Shown in pieces: positions 46,452 through 56,354 of a DNA stretch of 64,000 nt; positions within the stretch are counted from its first letter, which is position 1, and each line of letters opens with the position of its first letter. Location of the stretch: the NCBI RefSeq assembly GCF_034479515.1, contig NZ_CP140152.1, positions 4,526,001 to 4,590,000 on the forward strand. The letters run 5' to 3'. A model generated the notes under the pieces. That model was not told the DNA's origin. It made no database searches and saw only the letters and a program-made list of their open reading frames with translations. The position numbers were made by a program, and so were the translations under genes. This stretch comes from Duganella zoogloeoides (GTDB lineage Bacteria; Pseudomonadota; Gammaproteobacteria; Burkholderiales; Burkholderiaceae_D).

Positions 46452-48677
46452 ATGCGCTTTATTCTCGCACCAATCACGCTTTGCGCCATGCTGGCCGGCG
46501 GCCACGCCACCGCCGAGAAACTTACCCTGGACCGCATCCATTCCGACCCGTCGCTCAGCGGCCCCGGCGTGCGCAACCTGAAAGTGTCGCCGGACGGCGC
46601 CCGTGTCACCTTCCTCAAGGGCCGCGACGACAACCAGTTCCAGCTCGACCTGTGGGAATACAACCTGAAGAACAAATCGACGCACCGCCTGGTCGACTCG
46701 AAAACCCTGGTGCCGGAAGAGAACCTGTCCGACGCCGAAAAAGCGCGCCGCGAACGCGCCCGCACCGCCGCCCTCAAGGGCATCCTCAACTACAGCTGGT
46801 CGCCGGACGGCAAGCAGCTGCTGGTGCCGATCGCCGGCAACCTGTACCTGATCGACGCCGCCAAACCCGATGCCGCCCGCCTGGTCGCCAAGGGCAATGT
46901 GCTCGATCCGAAAATCTCGCCGAAAGGCCGCTACCTGTCGTTCGTGCGCGACCAGAACCTGTTCGTGATCGACCTGAGCAATAACCAGGAGCGCCAGCTG
47001 ACCACCGACGGCGCCGGCACCATCCACAACGGCGAAGCCGAGTTCGTAGCGCAGGAAGAAATGCACCAGACCACCGGCTACTACTGGGCGCCGGACGATT
47101 CCGCCATTGCCTTCAAGCGCTACGACGAAGCGCAAGTGCCGGTCGTGCGCCGCTTTGAAATTTACGCCGATCGCACCGACGTGATCGACCAGCGCTACCC
47201 TGCCGCCGGCGACCCGAACGCCACCGTACAACTGAAAATCGTCTCGCCGAACGGCGGCGAAATCCGCAACGTCGACCTGGGCACCGAACAGGACATCTAC
47301 CTGGTGCGCGCCGACTGGAGCAGCGACAGCAAGGCTTTGCTGTTCCAGCGCCAGAGCCGCGACCAGAAAAAACTCGAACTGATCTCGGTCGATGCCGCCA
47401 CGCTGGCGCAGCGCACCCTGATCACCGAAACCTCGCAAACCTGGGTCAACATCTTCGAAGACCTGCGCTTCCTGGCCAAGGGTAAAGGCTTTGTGTGGTC
47501 GTCGGAACGCACGGGCCGCAAGCACCTGTACCTGTACGACATGAACGGCAAGCTGCTGCACCCGATTTCGAGCGGCGAATGGGGCGTCGAGCGCCTGCTG
47601 GCCGTCGATGAAAAGACCGGCCGCGTGTTCGTGCAATCGAACCGCGATGCGGTGATCGACAGCCAGACCTACGCGCTCAAGCTCGACGGCTCCACTGCCG
47701 ACAAGCCCACCCGCATCACCCAGGGCGACGGCTGGCACGACTCCAACTTCGCCGGCAATGGCGAAGTGTTTGTCGATACCTATTCCGATCCGAACACGCC
47801 GCCCCAGGTGAGCATCCGCCGTCCCGACGGCACCATGATCAGCTGGCTCGAGCACAATGAGCTGAACGCCAGCCACCCGTATGCGAAATATCTGGACGCT
47901 CACCTGCGCCCCGAATACGGCACCATCAAGTCGAAAGACGGCCAGACCATGTACTACTCGATCACCAAGCCGTCCGGCTTCGATCCGGCCAAGAAATACC
48001 CGGTGTACCTGTCCACCTACGGCGGTCCCGGTGCGCAGCACGTCTCGCGCAAGTGGGGCAACCTGTTCGACCAGTACATGGCGCAGCAGGGCTTCGTGGT
48101 GTGGCGTCTCGACAACCGTGGTTCGAGCCGCCGCGAACGCGCCTTTACCGACCCGATCTACCTCGACATGGGCCGCGCGGAAGTGGAAGACCAACTGACC
48201 GGCATCGAATGGCTGAGCCAGCAGAGCTTCATCGATCCGAAACGCATCGGTGTATTCGGCTGGAGCTATGGCGGCTTCATGACCTTGCGCCTGCTGTCGC
48301 AGGGTTCGGACAAGATTGCCATGGGCGTATCGGTGGCGCCGGTGACCGACTGGTCGCTGTACGACACCCACTACACCGAGCGCTTCATGAGCACGCCAAA
48401 GCTGAACGTGGCCGGCTACAAGTCGGGCAGCGTGTTCTCGCACGTCGATGGCTTGAAATCGAAACTGCTACTGGTGCATGGCATGGCCGACGACAATGTG
48501 CTGTTCACCAACACCACGCGCATGATCGACGCGCTGGTGGCGCGCAACGTGCAGTTCGACCTGATGACCTACCCTGGCGCCAAGCACGGCATCTCGGGCA
48601 AGGTGCCGCAGCGTCACGTGTACGGCATGATCGAAGCGTTCTTCAAGAAGAATCTGATGCCGGAAGCAACGAAATAA
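46452..48677 (+). CDS. Exported S9-family prolyl oligopeptidase (DPP IV-like)
   Basis: 741 aa. Signal peptide at 1-20 (ending GGHATA). An eight-blade propeller covers about 45-480, then the alpha/beta hydrolase domain. The nucleophile Ser605 is in GWSYGG, the acid in GMADDNVLF and the histidine in GAKHGISGK, all correctly spaced. RAEFVAQEEM near 200 matches the DPP IV double-Glu motif that binds the substrate N-terminus, so the enzyme probably releases X-Pro dipeptides in the periplasm. Start taken at the ATG at 46452. Confidence 0.93.
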   Translation: MRFILAPITLCAMLAGGHATAEKLTLDRIHSDPSLSGPGVRNLKVSPDGARVTFLKGRDDNQFQLDLWEYNLKNKSTHRLVDSKTLVPEENLSDAEKARRERARTAALKGILNYSWSPDGKQLLVPIAGNLYLIDAAKPDAARLVAKGNVLDPKISPKGRYLSFVRDQNLFVIDLSNNQERQLTTDGAGTIHNGEAEFVAQEEMHQTTGYYWAPDDSAIAFKRYDEAQVPVVRRFEIYADRTDVIDQRYPAAGDPNATVQLKIVSPNGGEIRNVDLGTEQDIYLVRADWSSDSKALLFQRQSRDQKKLELISVDAATLAQRTLITETSQTWVNIFEDLRFLAKGKGFVWSSERTGRKHLYLYDMNGKLLHPISSGEWGVERLLAVDEKTGRVFVQSNRDAVIDSQTYALKLDGSTADKPTRITQGDGWHDSNFAGNGEVFVDTYSDPNTPPQVSIRRPDGTMISWLEHNELNASHPYAKYLDAHLRPEYGTIKSKDGQTMYYSITKPSGFDPAKKYPVYLSTYGGPGAQHVSRKWGNLFDQYMAQQGFVVWRLDNRGSSRRERAFTDPIYLDMGRAEVEDQLTGIEWLSQQSFIDPKRIGVFGWSYGGFMTLRLLSQGSDKIAMGVSVAPVTDWSLYDTHYTERFMSTPKLNVAGYKSGSVFSHVDGLKSKLLLVHGMADDNVLFTNTTRMIDALVARNVQFDLMTYPGAKHGISGKVPQRHVYGMIEAFFKKNLMPEATK

Positions 48678-48686
48678 GTTAGACGA

Positions 48687-48717
48687 CAAAAGGGCCGCAA
48701 ATGCGGCCCTTGTTTTA
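48687..48717 (+). terminator. Terminator after the S9 peptidase gene
   Basis: AAGGGCCGCA/TGCGGCCCTT stem with short loop and TGTTTT; convergent with csbD and probably used by both. Confidence 0.85.
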
Positions 48718-48736
48718 CCTGCATCCTAAGCGATGC

Positions 48737-48928
48737 TTAGTTGCGGTTACCCTTGAGGGTGTCGTCAATGGCTTCTTTGGCGTCGCCGACGTTTTTCTGC
48801 AGCTTACCTTCAGCTTGCTTATTCAGGCCCTTGGCCTGCTGTTCGGACGAACCAACCACTTTACCGGCGCCTTCCTGGATTTTGCCGCCGATTTCCTTCG
48901 CCTTACCTTTGACTTGATCTTCGTTCAT
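48737..48928 (-). CDS. CsbD-family stress protein
   Basis: 63 aa, charged and Gly/Lys-rich: MNEDQVKGKAKEIGGKIQEGAGKVVG, repeating helical pattern of the CsbD (YjbJ) family. Expression in other bacteria is under general stress control; function unknown. GGAG precedes the ATG. Convergent with the S9 peptidase gene. Confidence 0.93.
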   Translation of the reverse strand: MNEDQVKGKAKEIGGKIQEGAGKVVGSSEQQAKGLNKQAEGKLQKNVGDAKEAIDDTLKGNRN

Positions 48929-49160
48929 GATGCACTCCTTGGGTCAATGTTGAAGCTACGGGACACACAACGCTGTGTGCATGGGTTCTACTGTAGTCCG
49001 GTCGCGGCTGAGCTTCTGTGCGGTCGCCCACCCAAATGTAAAACGGGGGGCAGCAGAAAAGATACGGTCGGGCATCAAAAGGCTTCTTTCCCATGACGAA
49101 TCGCTATATAGTTAACCTATAGCAACGTGCCCATAACCAGGAACAACCAGGAGATACCCG

Positions 49161-49988
49161 ATGAAACTTGATGCACTGTTCCAGAATCCGACCGCGTTGC
49201 CTACCGCCCCGAAAGTCGTCGAAGAACTGATCAGCAGCTTCGACAAGGCCAGCGTCTCCACCGAGGAAATCGCCAAGAAGCTGTCGACGGACCCGGTGCT
49301 GAGCGCCAAGCTGCTGCGCCTGGCCAACTCGGCCTACTACCACGTCTCGCGCAGCATCGGCACGGTGGAAGATGCGGTGCTGATGCTCGGTTTCGTCACG
49401 GTACGCACGCTGGTCATCAGCTCCGGCCTGGTCAGCGGCTTCAAGACCGTGCCCGGCCTCGACCTCAAGCAATTCTGGCGCTACAGCCTGCACACCGCGG
49501 TGTCGGCCAAGTGGATCGCCAAGAAGACCAAGGAAAACACCGACCTCGCCTTCACCATCGGCATGATGCACGCCATCGGCCAGCTGGTGATCCACTCGGC
49601 CATGCCGGAAAAAGCCATGGCTCTCGATAAAGTGGCCGGCCCGATGGACTCGCGCCGCCTGGACGCCGAAGTGGCCTCGTTCGGCTACACGTTTGCCGAC
49701 GTCGGCGCCGAACTGGCCCGCCGCTGGAAGTTCCCGGAAGCGTTTGCGGAAACCATCGTGGCCTTCCCCGAGCCGCACAAGGACGGCGAGCTCAATCGCC
49801 TGGCAGCGGTCGTCTCGCTGGCCGCCTGGCGCGCACGCGTGGAGCAAGCTGGCTTGACCGCCGAAGAAATCGCCGCCTGCTACCCGACCGAACTGGCCGA
49901 AGAACTGGGACTGGACGACGACGCCCTGATCGACGACATGCCGCCACCGGACGAACTGTCGGCCGGCCTGGAAGAACTCGTGAAATAA
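49161..49988 (+). CDS. HDOD-domain signalling protein
   Basis: 275 aa. The HDOD domain covers about 10-210: LPTAPKVVEELISSFDKASVSTEEIAKKLSTDPVLSAKLLRLANSAYY, then IGTVEDAVLMLG and IGMMHAIGQLVIHSAMPE. The metal-binding HD residues of true HD phosphodiesterases are absent, as usual in HDOD. Such proteins link c-di-GMP, motility and type IV pili. Its own terminator follows. GGAG upstream. Confidence 0.92.
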   Translation: MKLDALFQNPTALPTAPKVVEELISSFDKASVSTEEIAKKLSTDPVLSAKLLRLANSAYYHVSRSIGTVEDAVLMLGFVTVRTLVISSGLVSGFKTVPGLDLKQFWRYSLHTAVSAKWIAKKTKENTDLAFTIGMMHAIGQLVIHSAMPEKAMALDKVAGPMDSRRLDAEVASFGYTFADVGAELARRWKFPEAFAETIVAFPEPHKDGELNRLAAVVSLAAWRARVEQAGLTAEEIAACYPTELAEELGLDDDALIDDMPPPDELSAGLEELVK

Positions 49989-50007
49989 GCGACAACATTT
50001 CATAAGC

Positions 50008-50042
50008 AAAGCTGCCTGATTTCGGTCCGGCAGCTTTTTTTT
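50008..50042 (+). terminator. Terminator of the HDOD gene
   Basis: AAGCTGCC/GGCAGCTT stem with 14-base loop followed by T8. Confidence 0.88.
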
Positions 50043-50150
50043 CATCTTTTTTCAAATTATTTTGTTTTTACCCTCAAGTTCCCGTTTAAGTGGACGTTAA
50101 TCAAGACATGCGGTAATCCGTCTTGATGTCGCAACTTTCCAGGTGAACTG

Positions 50151-50429
50151 ATGAACACTTCCGAAGTCCTCGCTATGTACGAAAACATTGCCGGCCTGAG
50201 CACCCAAATGGCTGCCGCCGCGCGCATGGGCGACTGGGACGGCGTCGGCAAACTGGAAACCCAATGCACCAGCGCGGCCCGCGCCACGGCCACCGGCGTC
50301 CCTGCCCTCGACGGCGCGCCCCGCCTGCGCAAGATCGACTTGCTCAAACAAATCCTGGCCAACGACCGCGAAATCCGCGACCTGGCCGATCCGTGGATGA
50401 ACACCGTCCCCGGCATGGCCCGGCAGTAA
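50151..50429 (+). CDS. FliT-like flagellar chaperone
   Basis: 92 aa helical protein: MNTSEVLAMYENIAGLSTQMAAAARMGDWDGVGKLETQC fits the N-terminal helix pair of FliT (YxxIxxLSxxMxxAAxxGDWDxL), the chaperone that binds the filament-cap protein FliD and inhibits FlhDC in enterics. No flagellar operon is next to it, so the call rests on sequence pattern. Confidence 0.7.
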   Translation: MNTSEVLAMYENIAGLSTQMAAAARMGDWDGVGKLETQCTSAARATATGVPALDGAPRLRKIDLLKQILANDREIRDLADPWMNTVPGMARQ

Positions 50430-50446
50430 AACAGCGAGCCCAGCAA

Positions 50447-50476
50447 AAAAGCGCCCAACGAGGCGCTCTTTTTTTG
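50447..50476 (+). terminator. Terminator after the FliT-like gene
   Basis: AAAAGCGCC/GGCGCTCTTTTTTT hairpin with T7. Confidence 0.88.
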
Positions 50477-50486
50477 CCCCCACTTC

Positions 50487-50581
50487 GGGGTCAGTGCCGA
50501 CATTCGGACATTTTTGAACTTATCTGTACGGTGTTGGTCACCATAGCGATCAGCTCGTGTCTGAATGTCGGCACTGACCCC
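50487..50581. mobile_element. MITE-like element with 24-bp inverted ends
   Basis: 95 bp bounded by GGGGTCAGTGCCGACATTCG-GACA and its complement (one mismatch in 24). No coding capacity. It lies seven bases before the end of the aminotransferase gene and could end its transcript on either strand. Confidence 0.75.
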
Positions 50582-50587
50582 AAAGTT

Positions 50588-51811
50588 CTATGCGAGGGCG
50601 ACGCGCAGGGACAGGGCGATGCCTTGGGCGGCTTGGGTGATTTCGTCGAGCGACGGGAAGCTCGGGGCGATGCGGATATGGCGGTCTTTTGGATCGTTAC
50701 CGTACGGGAAAGCAGCGCCAGCAGGCGTCAGGGTAATGCCCGCTTCCTTGGCCAGTGCGACCGTGCGCTTGGCGGCGCCGTCCGGGGTGACCAGGTCGAT
50801 GAAGTAGCCGCCTTGCGGACGGGTCCAGCTCACGCCCGGCACATTGCCCAGGTATTGTTCGAATTGCGCCAGCACGGCGTTGAACTTGGGTTTCAGCAGT
50901 GCGGCGTGCTGCTCCATCAGCGCTTCCACGGTCGGCAGGTCTTTCAGCAGGCGCACGTGGCGCAGCTGGTTGATCTTGTCCGGGCCGATGCTGCGTATGC
51001 CCGAATGTTTGGTCCACCAGGCGATATTGGCCGGCGACGACGCCAGCGCGGCAATGCCCGAACCGGCCCAGGTCACCTTCGATGACGACGCAAACACGAA
51101 GGCGCGGTCCGGGTGGCCGGCGGCGACGCACGCTTCGAGAATATTCAACACTTCCAGCTTTTCAGCACCCAGGTGGTGGAAGCGATAAGCGTCGTCCCAC
51201 ATCAGGATGAAGTCGGGGGCGGCGGTTTTCATCGTGGCCAGGCGCTGCACCACGGCGTCGGAATACACCACGCCACCCGGGTTGCTGTACTTCGGCACGC
51301 ACCACATGCCCTTGATGCTGGCATCCTCGGCCACCAGTTTCTCCACCAGGTCCATGTCCGGGCCGTCGTCATACATCGGCACGTTGATCATCTTGATGCC
51401 GCGCGTTTCGCAGATGGCGAAGTGGCGGTCGTAGCCCGGTACCGGGCACAGGAACGTGACCGGCTCGCGCACCCAGGGCGCATTGCCCGGCGTGCCGTTC
51501 AGGAGCGCGTACATGATCACGTCATGCATCAGCGACAGGCTGGCGCTGCTATCGACCACCACTTGCGCGGCCGGCACATCGAGCAGTTCGCCGAACAGTG
51601 CGCGCGCCTCTGGCAAGCCCACGGTGCCGCCGTAGTTGCGGCCGTCAGTGCCGTCAGCAGCCTTGTAACCGTCCACGGCGTTCAACAAGGCGTTCGACAG
51701 GTCGAGCTGTTCGGGCGATGGCTTGCCACGGGACATATCGAGTTTCAGTCCGAGCTGTTTGAACGCTTGGTACTGTTGTTGGTCCTGCGATGGGAGGTCG
51801 GCTGCAGTCAT
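50588..51811 (-). CDS. Class I/II-fold aminotransferase (MocR-like type Ic aspartate aminotransferase)
   Basis: 407 aa PLP enzyme of the Aminotran_MocR (PF12897) group, fully enzymatic, with no HTH. LKLDMSRGKPSPEQLDLSNALLN is its hallmark start. KYSNPGGVVYSDAVV lies mid-protein, and the PLP lysine is in FASSSKVTWAGSGIAALA (about 246-251). C-terminal RIAPSFPSLDEITQA holds the substrate-carboxylate arginine. Members transaminate aspartate/glutamate, so the pathway here is uncertain. Confidence 0.88.
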   Translation of the reverse strand: MTAADLPSQDQQQYQAFKQLGLKLDMSRGKPSPEQLDLSNALLNAVDGYKAADGTDGRNYGGTVGLPEARALFGELLDVPAAQVVVDSSASLSLMHDVIMYALLNGTPGNAPWVREPVTFLCPVPGYDRHFAICETRGIKMINVPMYDDGPDMDLVEKLVAEDASIKGMWCVPKYSNPGGVVYSDAVVQRLATMKTAAPDFILMWDDAYRFHHLGAEKLEVLNILEACVAAGHPDRAFVFASSSKVTWAGSGIAALASSPANIAWWTKHSGIRSIGPDKINQLRHVRLLKDLPTVEALMEQHAALLKPKFNAVLAQFEQYLGNVPGVSWTRPQGGYFIDLVTPDGAAKRTVALAKEAGITLTPAGAAFPYGNDPKDRHIRIAPSFPSLDEITQAAQGIALSLRVALA

Positions 51812-51923
51812 GGGGCTCTTTCAAAATGGGAAGACGAAGCTTGGAAGCGTCGATAACTATACCCCAGTTCGTCAGAGCCTTGACAGAGATTCAAGTAATA
51901 TACTTATGCGAAAAGTGCTGGCA

Positions 51924-53819
51924 TCATGGCTGCACGGCCGGTTCCGGGACCGTTGATTTGGGCGTGGGAACTTCGCGGAAATCGTCGCCCGCCGCATCGG
52001 CCGGGCCCTGTTTCTTGCGGAAGCCTTGCCAGATCTTCAGCGGCGCGCCCGACTTCTTGCGGCGCAGGTAGAACAGCGCACCAGCACCAGCCAGCAAGGC
52101 AACGCCCAGGCCACCGATAATCAGCGGCAGCTTGCTCGACTGCTCCTCGGGCGGCTTTTCCTTTTTGTACTTCAGCTTGGGCAGCACGCGGCGTTGCTGT
52201 ACCGGCGCTGGTGGCGGGGCGGCGGCAGTTTCGTCTGCGGCAGTTGCTTCTGCGGTAGTTGATTCAGCGGTGGCTGCTTTGGCGGTGGCGGCTCCGGTCT
52301 TCGGCGCCTCACTCGGCGCGGGGTGCTTCTCGGCGACCGGCGTGCCTGGCGCCGCGACTTGCTTCGCTCCCCCCTGCGCGTCTGGCGTCGCTGCTTGCGC
52401 GGCTGCGTCCCGTGAGTCTGGCGCCGCAGCCGCGCCTGGCTTCGCGGCCACCGGCACGTCTGCCGAGGCGGTCCGGGCATCGCCCATGCCGGAGGCGATG
52501 GTCAAGAGCTTGGTGGCGGCAGCCGGCGCGTCGGGCTTGGCGCCAGGTGCCGCCGCCGGGGTGGCCTGTTTTGCCACCTGCGCCGCAGCCGCCGCACCGG
52601 TGGACCCGGCCAGCGCGCTTTGCAATTGCTTCACTTTGCCTTCCAGTTCCACCAGCTTGGTGGACAGCGCCTGGCTCTGCAGGTCGAGTGCCCGGCACTC
52701 TTTGGCGCTGGCGCCGGACGGCGCGCAAGCTGCTGGCGCCGCCATTTTTTTCACACCGGCCGGCAATGGCAGGGGCGGCATTGGCAACAACGCCTGCGCC
52801 ACTTGCGGCGGTGGTGCAGCGGTGATGGTGGTGGCGGCCAACTGGCTGGCGCCGGCTGGTGCAGCGGCGACGGCTTCTGTCTTGGCAGCGTGCTTGTTAT
52901 CGGCCTTCGACGCCAGCGCCTCCGCTGGCTTGTCAGCCCGTTTAGGAACGCCCCCCACGGTGGGCTTGTCCGCCGGTTTAGCCGCGCCTGCTCCTACAGA
53001 TTTGTCCGCCCGTTCAGAATCGCCTGGCCCGTGCCTATCTGCCAATTTAGGATCGATTGCACCAGTTGGCGTGTTGGTTGGCTTCGCCATGCGATTCCCG
53101 GCCGCACTGGATACCGGCGTCCCTGCCGCCCTCGCTGGCGCTATCACGCGCGAGCCAAGCGCTGCGGAAATCCGTTCAGGAATATCGCGCACCGGCACCA
53201 GCGCTGGCGGCCGGGCCTGCGCCGCTGCAGCTTTCAAGCCGCCCGGCCCGCCCACTTCCGATTCGTGGAACGACGGCATCGGCGCCGGGCGCGTGCGATC
53301 GCGCATCAGGCGGGCGGCAGCGGTCGGTGCGGCGCTGTCGGCCACCCTGGCCGGCTCGGCGGGGGCAACCACGGCAGGCGCCGTTACTGCTGGCGCTACC
53401 CGGACCGGTGGCGGCGCCGGATTGGGATCGGGCTGCAACCAGACCGTGGCCAGGCGGATATCGCGCCGCCCGCCCGCCGTCAACTCCACGTACACGTGCA
53501 CGTAATCGGCATTGACGGCACCGGCGGTGGAGATGTGCAGGACATCCTTGCCGTCGCGCCGCACCACGGCCATCTTGACCGACGCCAGCGCCGGATTCAT
53601 GGTGATGTTGGCGCCGCGATAGACATCCAGCTGCGCCAGCCGGGCTTGCACCGGGCCGCCATCGCCAGCCAGCAGTTCGACATCGGCCGACAGCGGCTGG
53701 CCGATATAGGATCGCGCAGCAACGTCGCCCAGCTCGGCGGCGTGCGGCATGGGCGCCTGGACGACCAGCGCCAGCACGGCCAACAGGTGAAGCAAATTGT
53801 GAGTGAAGAAGCGTTGCAT
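51924..53819 (-). CDS. FimV-like peptidoglycan-associated protein
   Basis: 631 aa. Start at the ATG 53819 (MQRFFTHNLL). Signal peptide ending near AAELGD, then the FimV N-terminal domain with ELGDVAARSYIGQPLSADVELL and LDVYRGANITMNPALASVKMAVV (about 30-130). A long Ala/Pro/Lys-rich linker (about 150-520) contains a coiled coil. A membrane helix (LIIGGLGVALLAGAGALFYLRRKK) and a basic tail come near the C-terminus. FimV proteins control type IV pilus and polar assembly. The usual C-terminal TPR domain is lacking. Confidence 0.8.
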   Translation of the reverse strand: MQRFFTHNLLHLLAVLALVVQAPMPHAAELGDVAARSYIGQPLSADVELLAGDGGPVQARLAQLDVYRGANITMNPALASVKMAVVRRDGKDVLHISTAGAVNADYVHVYVELTAGGRRDIRLATVWLQPDPNPAPPPVRVAPAVTAPAVVAPAEPARVADSAAPTAAARLMRDRTRPAPMPSFHESEVGGPGGLKAAAAQARPPALVPVRDIPERISAALGSRVIAPARAAGTPVSSAAGNRMAKPTNTPTGAIDPKLADRHGPGDSERADKSVGAGAAKPADKPTVGGVPKRADKPAEALASKADNKHAAKTEAVAAAPAGASQLAATTITAAPPPQVAQALLPMPPLPLPAGVKKMAAPAACAPSGASAKECRALDLQSQALSTKLVELEGKVKQLQSALAGSTGAAAAAQVAKQATPAAAPGAKPDAPAAATKLLTIASGMGDARTASADVPVAAKPGAAAAPDSRDAAAQAATPDAQGGAKQVAAPGTPVAEKHPAPSEAPKTGAATAKAATAESTTAEATAADETAAAPPPAPVQQRRVLPKLKYKKEKPPEEQSSKLPLIIGGLGVALLAGAGALFYLRRKKSGAPLKIWQGFRKKQGPADAAGDDFREVPTPKSTVPEPAVQP

Positions 53820-53971
53820 AATCGATAGGCCGCCAGGCGACATCTGGGAATCTTCTTCATTAACGGCTGGAAATCCAGTTTTTGTAGCCCTCAGTAAATT
53901 TTTCCGAAGTGCGCTACACTGGTTGATGCATGCCGGATGAGAATGATTGCCATTTCCAAAAAGGAACCTTT

Positions 53972-55360
53972 ATGAGTACCCGTAGCGAAAAAGACAGCTT
54001 TGGTCCCATCGATGTACCGGCTGAACAATTGTGGGGCGCACAAACCCAGCGTTCCCTCGAGCATTTCCACATTTCCACCGAGCGCATGCCGCTCGAGCTA
54101 ATCCACGCGCTGGCCAGCGTCAAGCGCGCTGCCGCCCGCGTCAATCTCGACCTGGGCTTGCTCGACGTCGCCAAGGCCACCGCGATCACCGGCGCCGCCG
54201 ACGAAGTGCTGGCCAACCAGCACCCCACCGAATTCCCGCTGGCCGTGTGGCAAACCGGCTCGGGCACGCAATCGAACATGAATATGAACGAAGTGCTGGC
54301 CAACCGCGGCTCCGAACTGATGGGTGGCGTGCGCGGCGAATCGCGCCTGCTGCACCCGAATGACGACGTCAACAAGGGCCAGTCCTCGAACGACATCTTC
54401 CCCACCGCCATCCACGTGGCCGCCGCCCTGGCACTGGCCAACAACGTGCTGCCCGGCCTGCGCCAGTTGCGCGCCAGTCTGCACGCCAAGGCTGAGGCTT
54501 TTGCCGACATCGTCAAGATCGGCCGCACCCACTTGCAGGACGCTACGCCGCTCACGCTGGGACAGGAATTCTCGGGCTACGTGGCGCACCTGGACTTCGC
54601 CGAACACGCGATTCAGGCCGCCCTGCCCGACGTGCTGCAACTGGCGGCCGGCGGCACGGCGGTAGGCACGGGCCTGAACGCCCATCCGGAATACGCCACC
54701 CGCATCGCCACCGAACTGGAACACGCGCTGGCGCTGCCGTTCCGCACCGCCGAGAACAAGTTTGCCGCGCTGGCCGGCCACGACGCCCTGCTCTCGGCCC
54801 ACGGCGCGCTGAAAACGCTGGCCGCGGCGCTGATGAAAATTGCCAACGACATACGCTGGATGGCCTCCGGTCCGCGCTCGGGCCTCGGTGAAATCACGAT
54901 TCCCGAAAACGAGCCGGGCAGCTCGATCATGCCGGGCAAGGTCAATCCCACCCAGTGCGAAGCAGTCACCATGCTGTGCTGCCAGGTGTTCGGCAACGAC
55001 GTGGCGATCACCATGGGCGGCGCGTCGGGCAACTTCGAGTTGAATGTGTACAAGCCGCTGATCGCGCACAACTTCCTGCAAAGCGCGCGCCTGCTGGCCG
55101 ACGGCATGCGCAGCCTGGAAGAACATTGCGTGCACGGCATCGAGCCGAACCGTGACCGCATTGCCGAACTGATGGAACGCTCGCTGATGCTGGTCACCGC
55201 GCTGGCGCCGCATATCGGCTACGACAAGGCGGCCACAATCGCCAAGAAAGCCCAGCACGAAGGCACCACGCTCAAGCAGGCCGCACTGGCCCTGAACTAC
55301 GTGACGGCGGAGCAGTTCGAGCAGTGGATTGTGCCGATCGACATGACCCGCCCGGGCTGA
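53972..55360 (+). CDS. fumC: Fumarate hydratase class II
   Basis: 462 aa. Hydrates fumarate to malate in the TCA cycle without an iron-sulfur cluster. Start [22 protein letters not shown] at 53972 with AAGGA nearby. [17 protein letters not shown] near 100, [24 protein letters not shown] near 130-150 and the signature [13 protein letters not shown] near 318 are present. Followed by a 26-bp copy of its own 3' end. Confidence 0.97.
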   Translation: MSTRSEKDSFGPIDVPAEQLWGAQTQRSLEHFHISTERMPLELIHALASVKRAAARVNLDLGLLDVAKATAITGAADEVLANQHPTEFPLAVWQTGSGTQSNMNMNEVLANRGSELMGGVRGESRLLHPNDDVNKGQSSNDIFPTAIHVAAALALANNVLPGLRQLRASLHAKAEAFADIVKIGRTHLQDATPLTLGQEFSGYVAHLDFAEHAIQAALPDVLQLAAGGTAVGTGLNAHPEYATRIATELEHALALPFRTAENKFAALAGHDALLSAHGALKTLAAALMKIANDIRWMASGPRSGLGEITIPENEPGSSIMPGKVNPTQCEAVTMLCCQVFGNDVAITMGGASGNFELNVYKPLIAHNFLQSARLLADGMRSLEEHCVHGIEPNRDRIAELMERSLMLVTALAPHIGYDKAATIAKKAQHEGTTLKQAALALNYVTAEQFEQWIVPIDMTRPG

Positions 55361-55418
55361 TCAGTATCCATTCGACTAGCGGACGCTAGCCCATCGACAT
55401 GACCCGCCCGGGCTGATC
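55337..55418 (+). repeat. 26-bp direct repeat at the fumC 3' end
   Basis: The last 26 bp (coding IDMTRPG and the stop) occur again at 55393-55418, 30 bases after the first copy ends. The repeat includes CCCGCCCGGGC. Confidence 0.85.
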
Positions 55419-55431
55419 GGCATTGATTGAC

Positions 55432-56184
55432 TCAGAAACCGTGCGAGTAACGCACGCCGGCCAGCCAGTCCGGCGCGGCATTGGCGTCGTGGCCGGGGTT
55501 GAAGCGCAACATCACGGCGCCCGTCACCTTGCCGCCGCGCCCATCGCGGCTGCCGCCGACCGTGGTGCTGTAGCCGAATTCGATATCGCGCTCGGTGGCG
55601 GTCGGTTGCAGATTGAGGGCCGGGGCGCCGAAGGCCTGGCTGCCCATGTAGGCGGCCTGACCGCTGCCCTGCTGGACGCCGGTACGCACCTTGGCCGGCA
55701 CAGACACCGTGATGCCGATGCGGTCGCGGTTATCGAAAATTTCCCGCGTGGACCAGCCGACGCTGAACGCCATCGTGCGCACCGAAGACACTTGCGCCAT
55801 CAGGCTGTCCGGGCTGCCGTAGCCGTCGGTCTTGCCGTAGGTGGCCATCGCCATCACCGAACTGCGCGGCGTGACCGAGTATCCCATCGATAGCGAAGTG
55901 AAAGCCGTGGTGGGCCGCGCCCGCAGCGCCAGCGCGGTGTTGCGTTCGGCGCCCGGACCGGTTTCGCGCAAGATGCCGGCGGTCACCGCGCCTACCGCCC
56001 GCCCCATATGGGTTTCGAATTCCGCGATGCTCGAGTAGCGACGGTTGCGATCGGCCAGCAGCGGCCGGAAATCGGCGCGCGCTTCGCTGGGCTGGACCAG
56101 CAGCGGTAGCGGGGTATCGCCCGCCGCTGCGGCGCCACAGCAGGACCAGCCAGCCACGGTGATAACCATCGAAAGCTTGTTCAT
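55432..56184 (-). CDS. Exported protein with outer-membrane barrel-like C-terminus
   Basis: 250 aa from the ATG at 56184. Signal peptide ending around AAAAG. The second half alternates as barrel strands (TTAFTSLSMGYSVTPRSSVMAMATYGKT, GIGITVSVPAKVRTG, ERDIEFGYSTTVGG, KVTGAVMLRFNPG) and ends in LAGVRYSHGF, with the C-terminal Phe of outer membrane proteins. It looks like an isolated barrel, similar in style to the barrel of autotransporter serine proteases. No named family. Confidence 0.65.
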   Translation of the reverse strand: MNKLSMVITVAGWSCCGAAAAGDTPLPLLVQPSEARADFRPLLADRNRRYSSIAEFETHMGRAVGAVTAGILRETGPGAERNTALALRARPTTAFTSLSMGYSVTPRSSVMAMATYGKTDGYGSPDSLMAQVSSVRTMAFSVGWSTREIFDNRDRIGITVSVPAKVRTGVQQGSGQAAYMGSQAFGAPALNLQPTATERDIEFGYSTTVGGSRDGRGGKVTGAVMLRFNPGHDANAAPDWLAGVRYSHGF

Positions 56185-56354
56185 GATGCCACCTCGAAGG
56201 TAGAACAGCACTCAACGTAAAGAGGTATAAGTCACACTACCAGTTTTTCTTGCTGGCAAATACGAGTTGCACGGTAAACTGTGCGCCTGTCGGAATACCG
56301 CTACACTATCCTGGCGGGAGCCCGTACTTGAAAACCATGGTATCAGAGGAAAAA

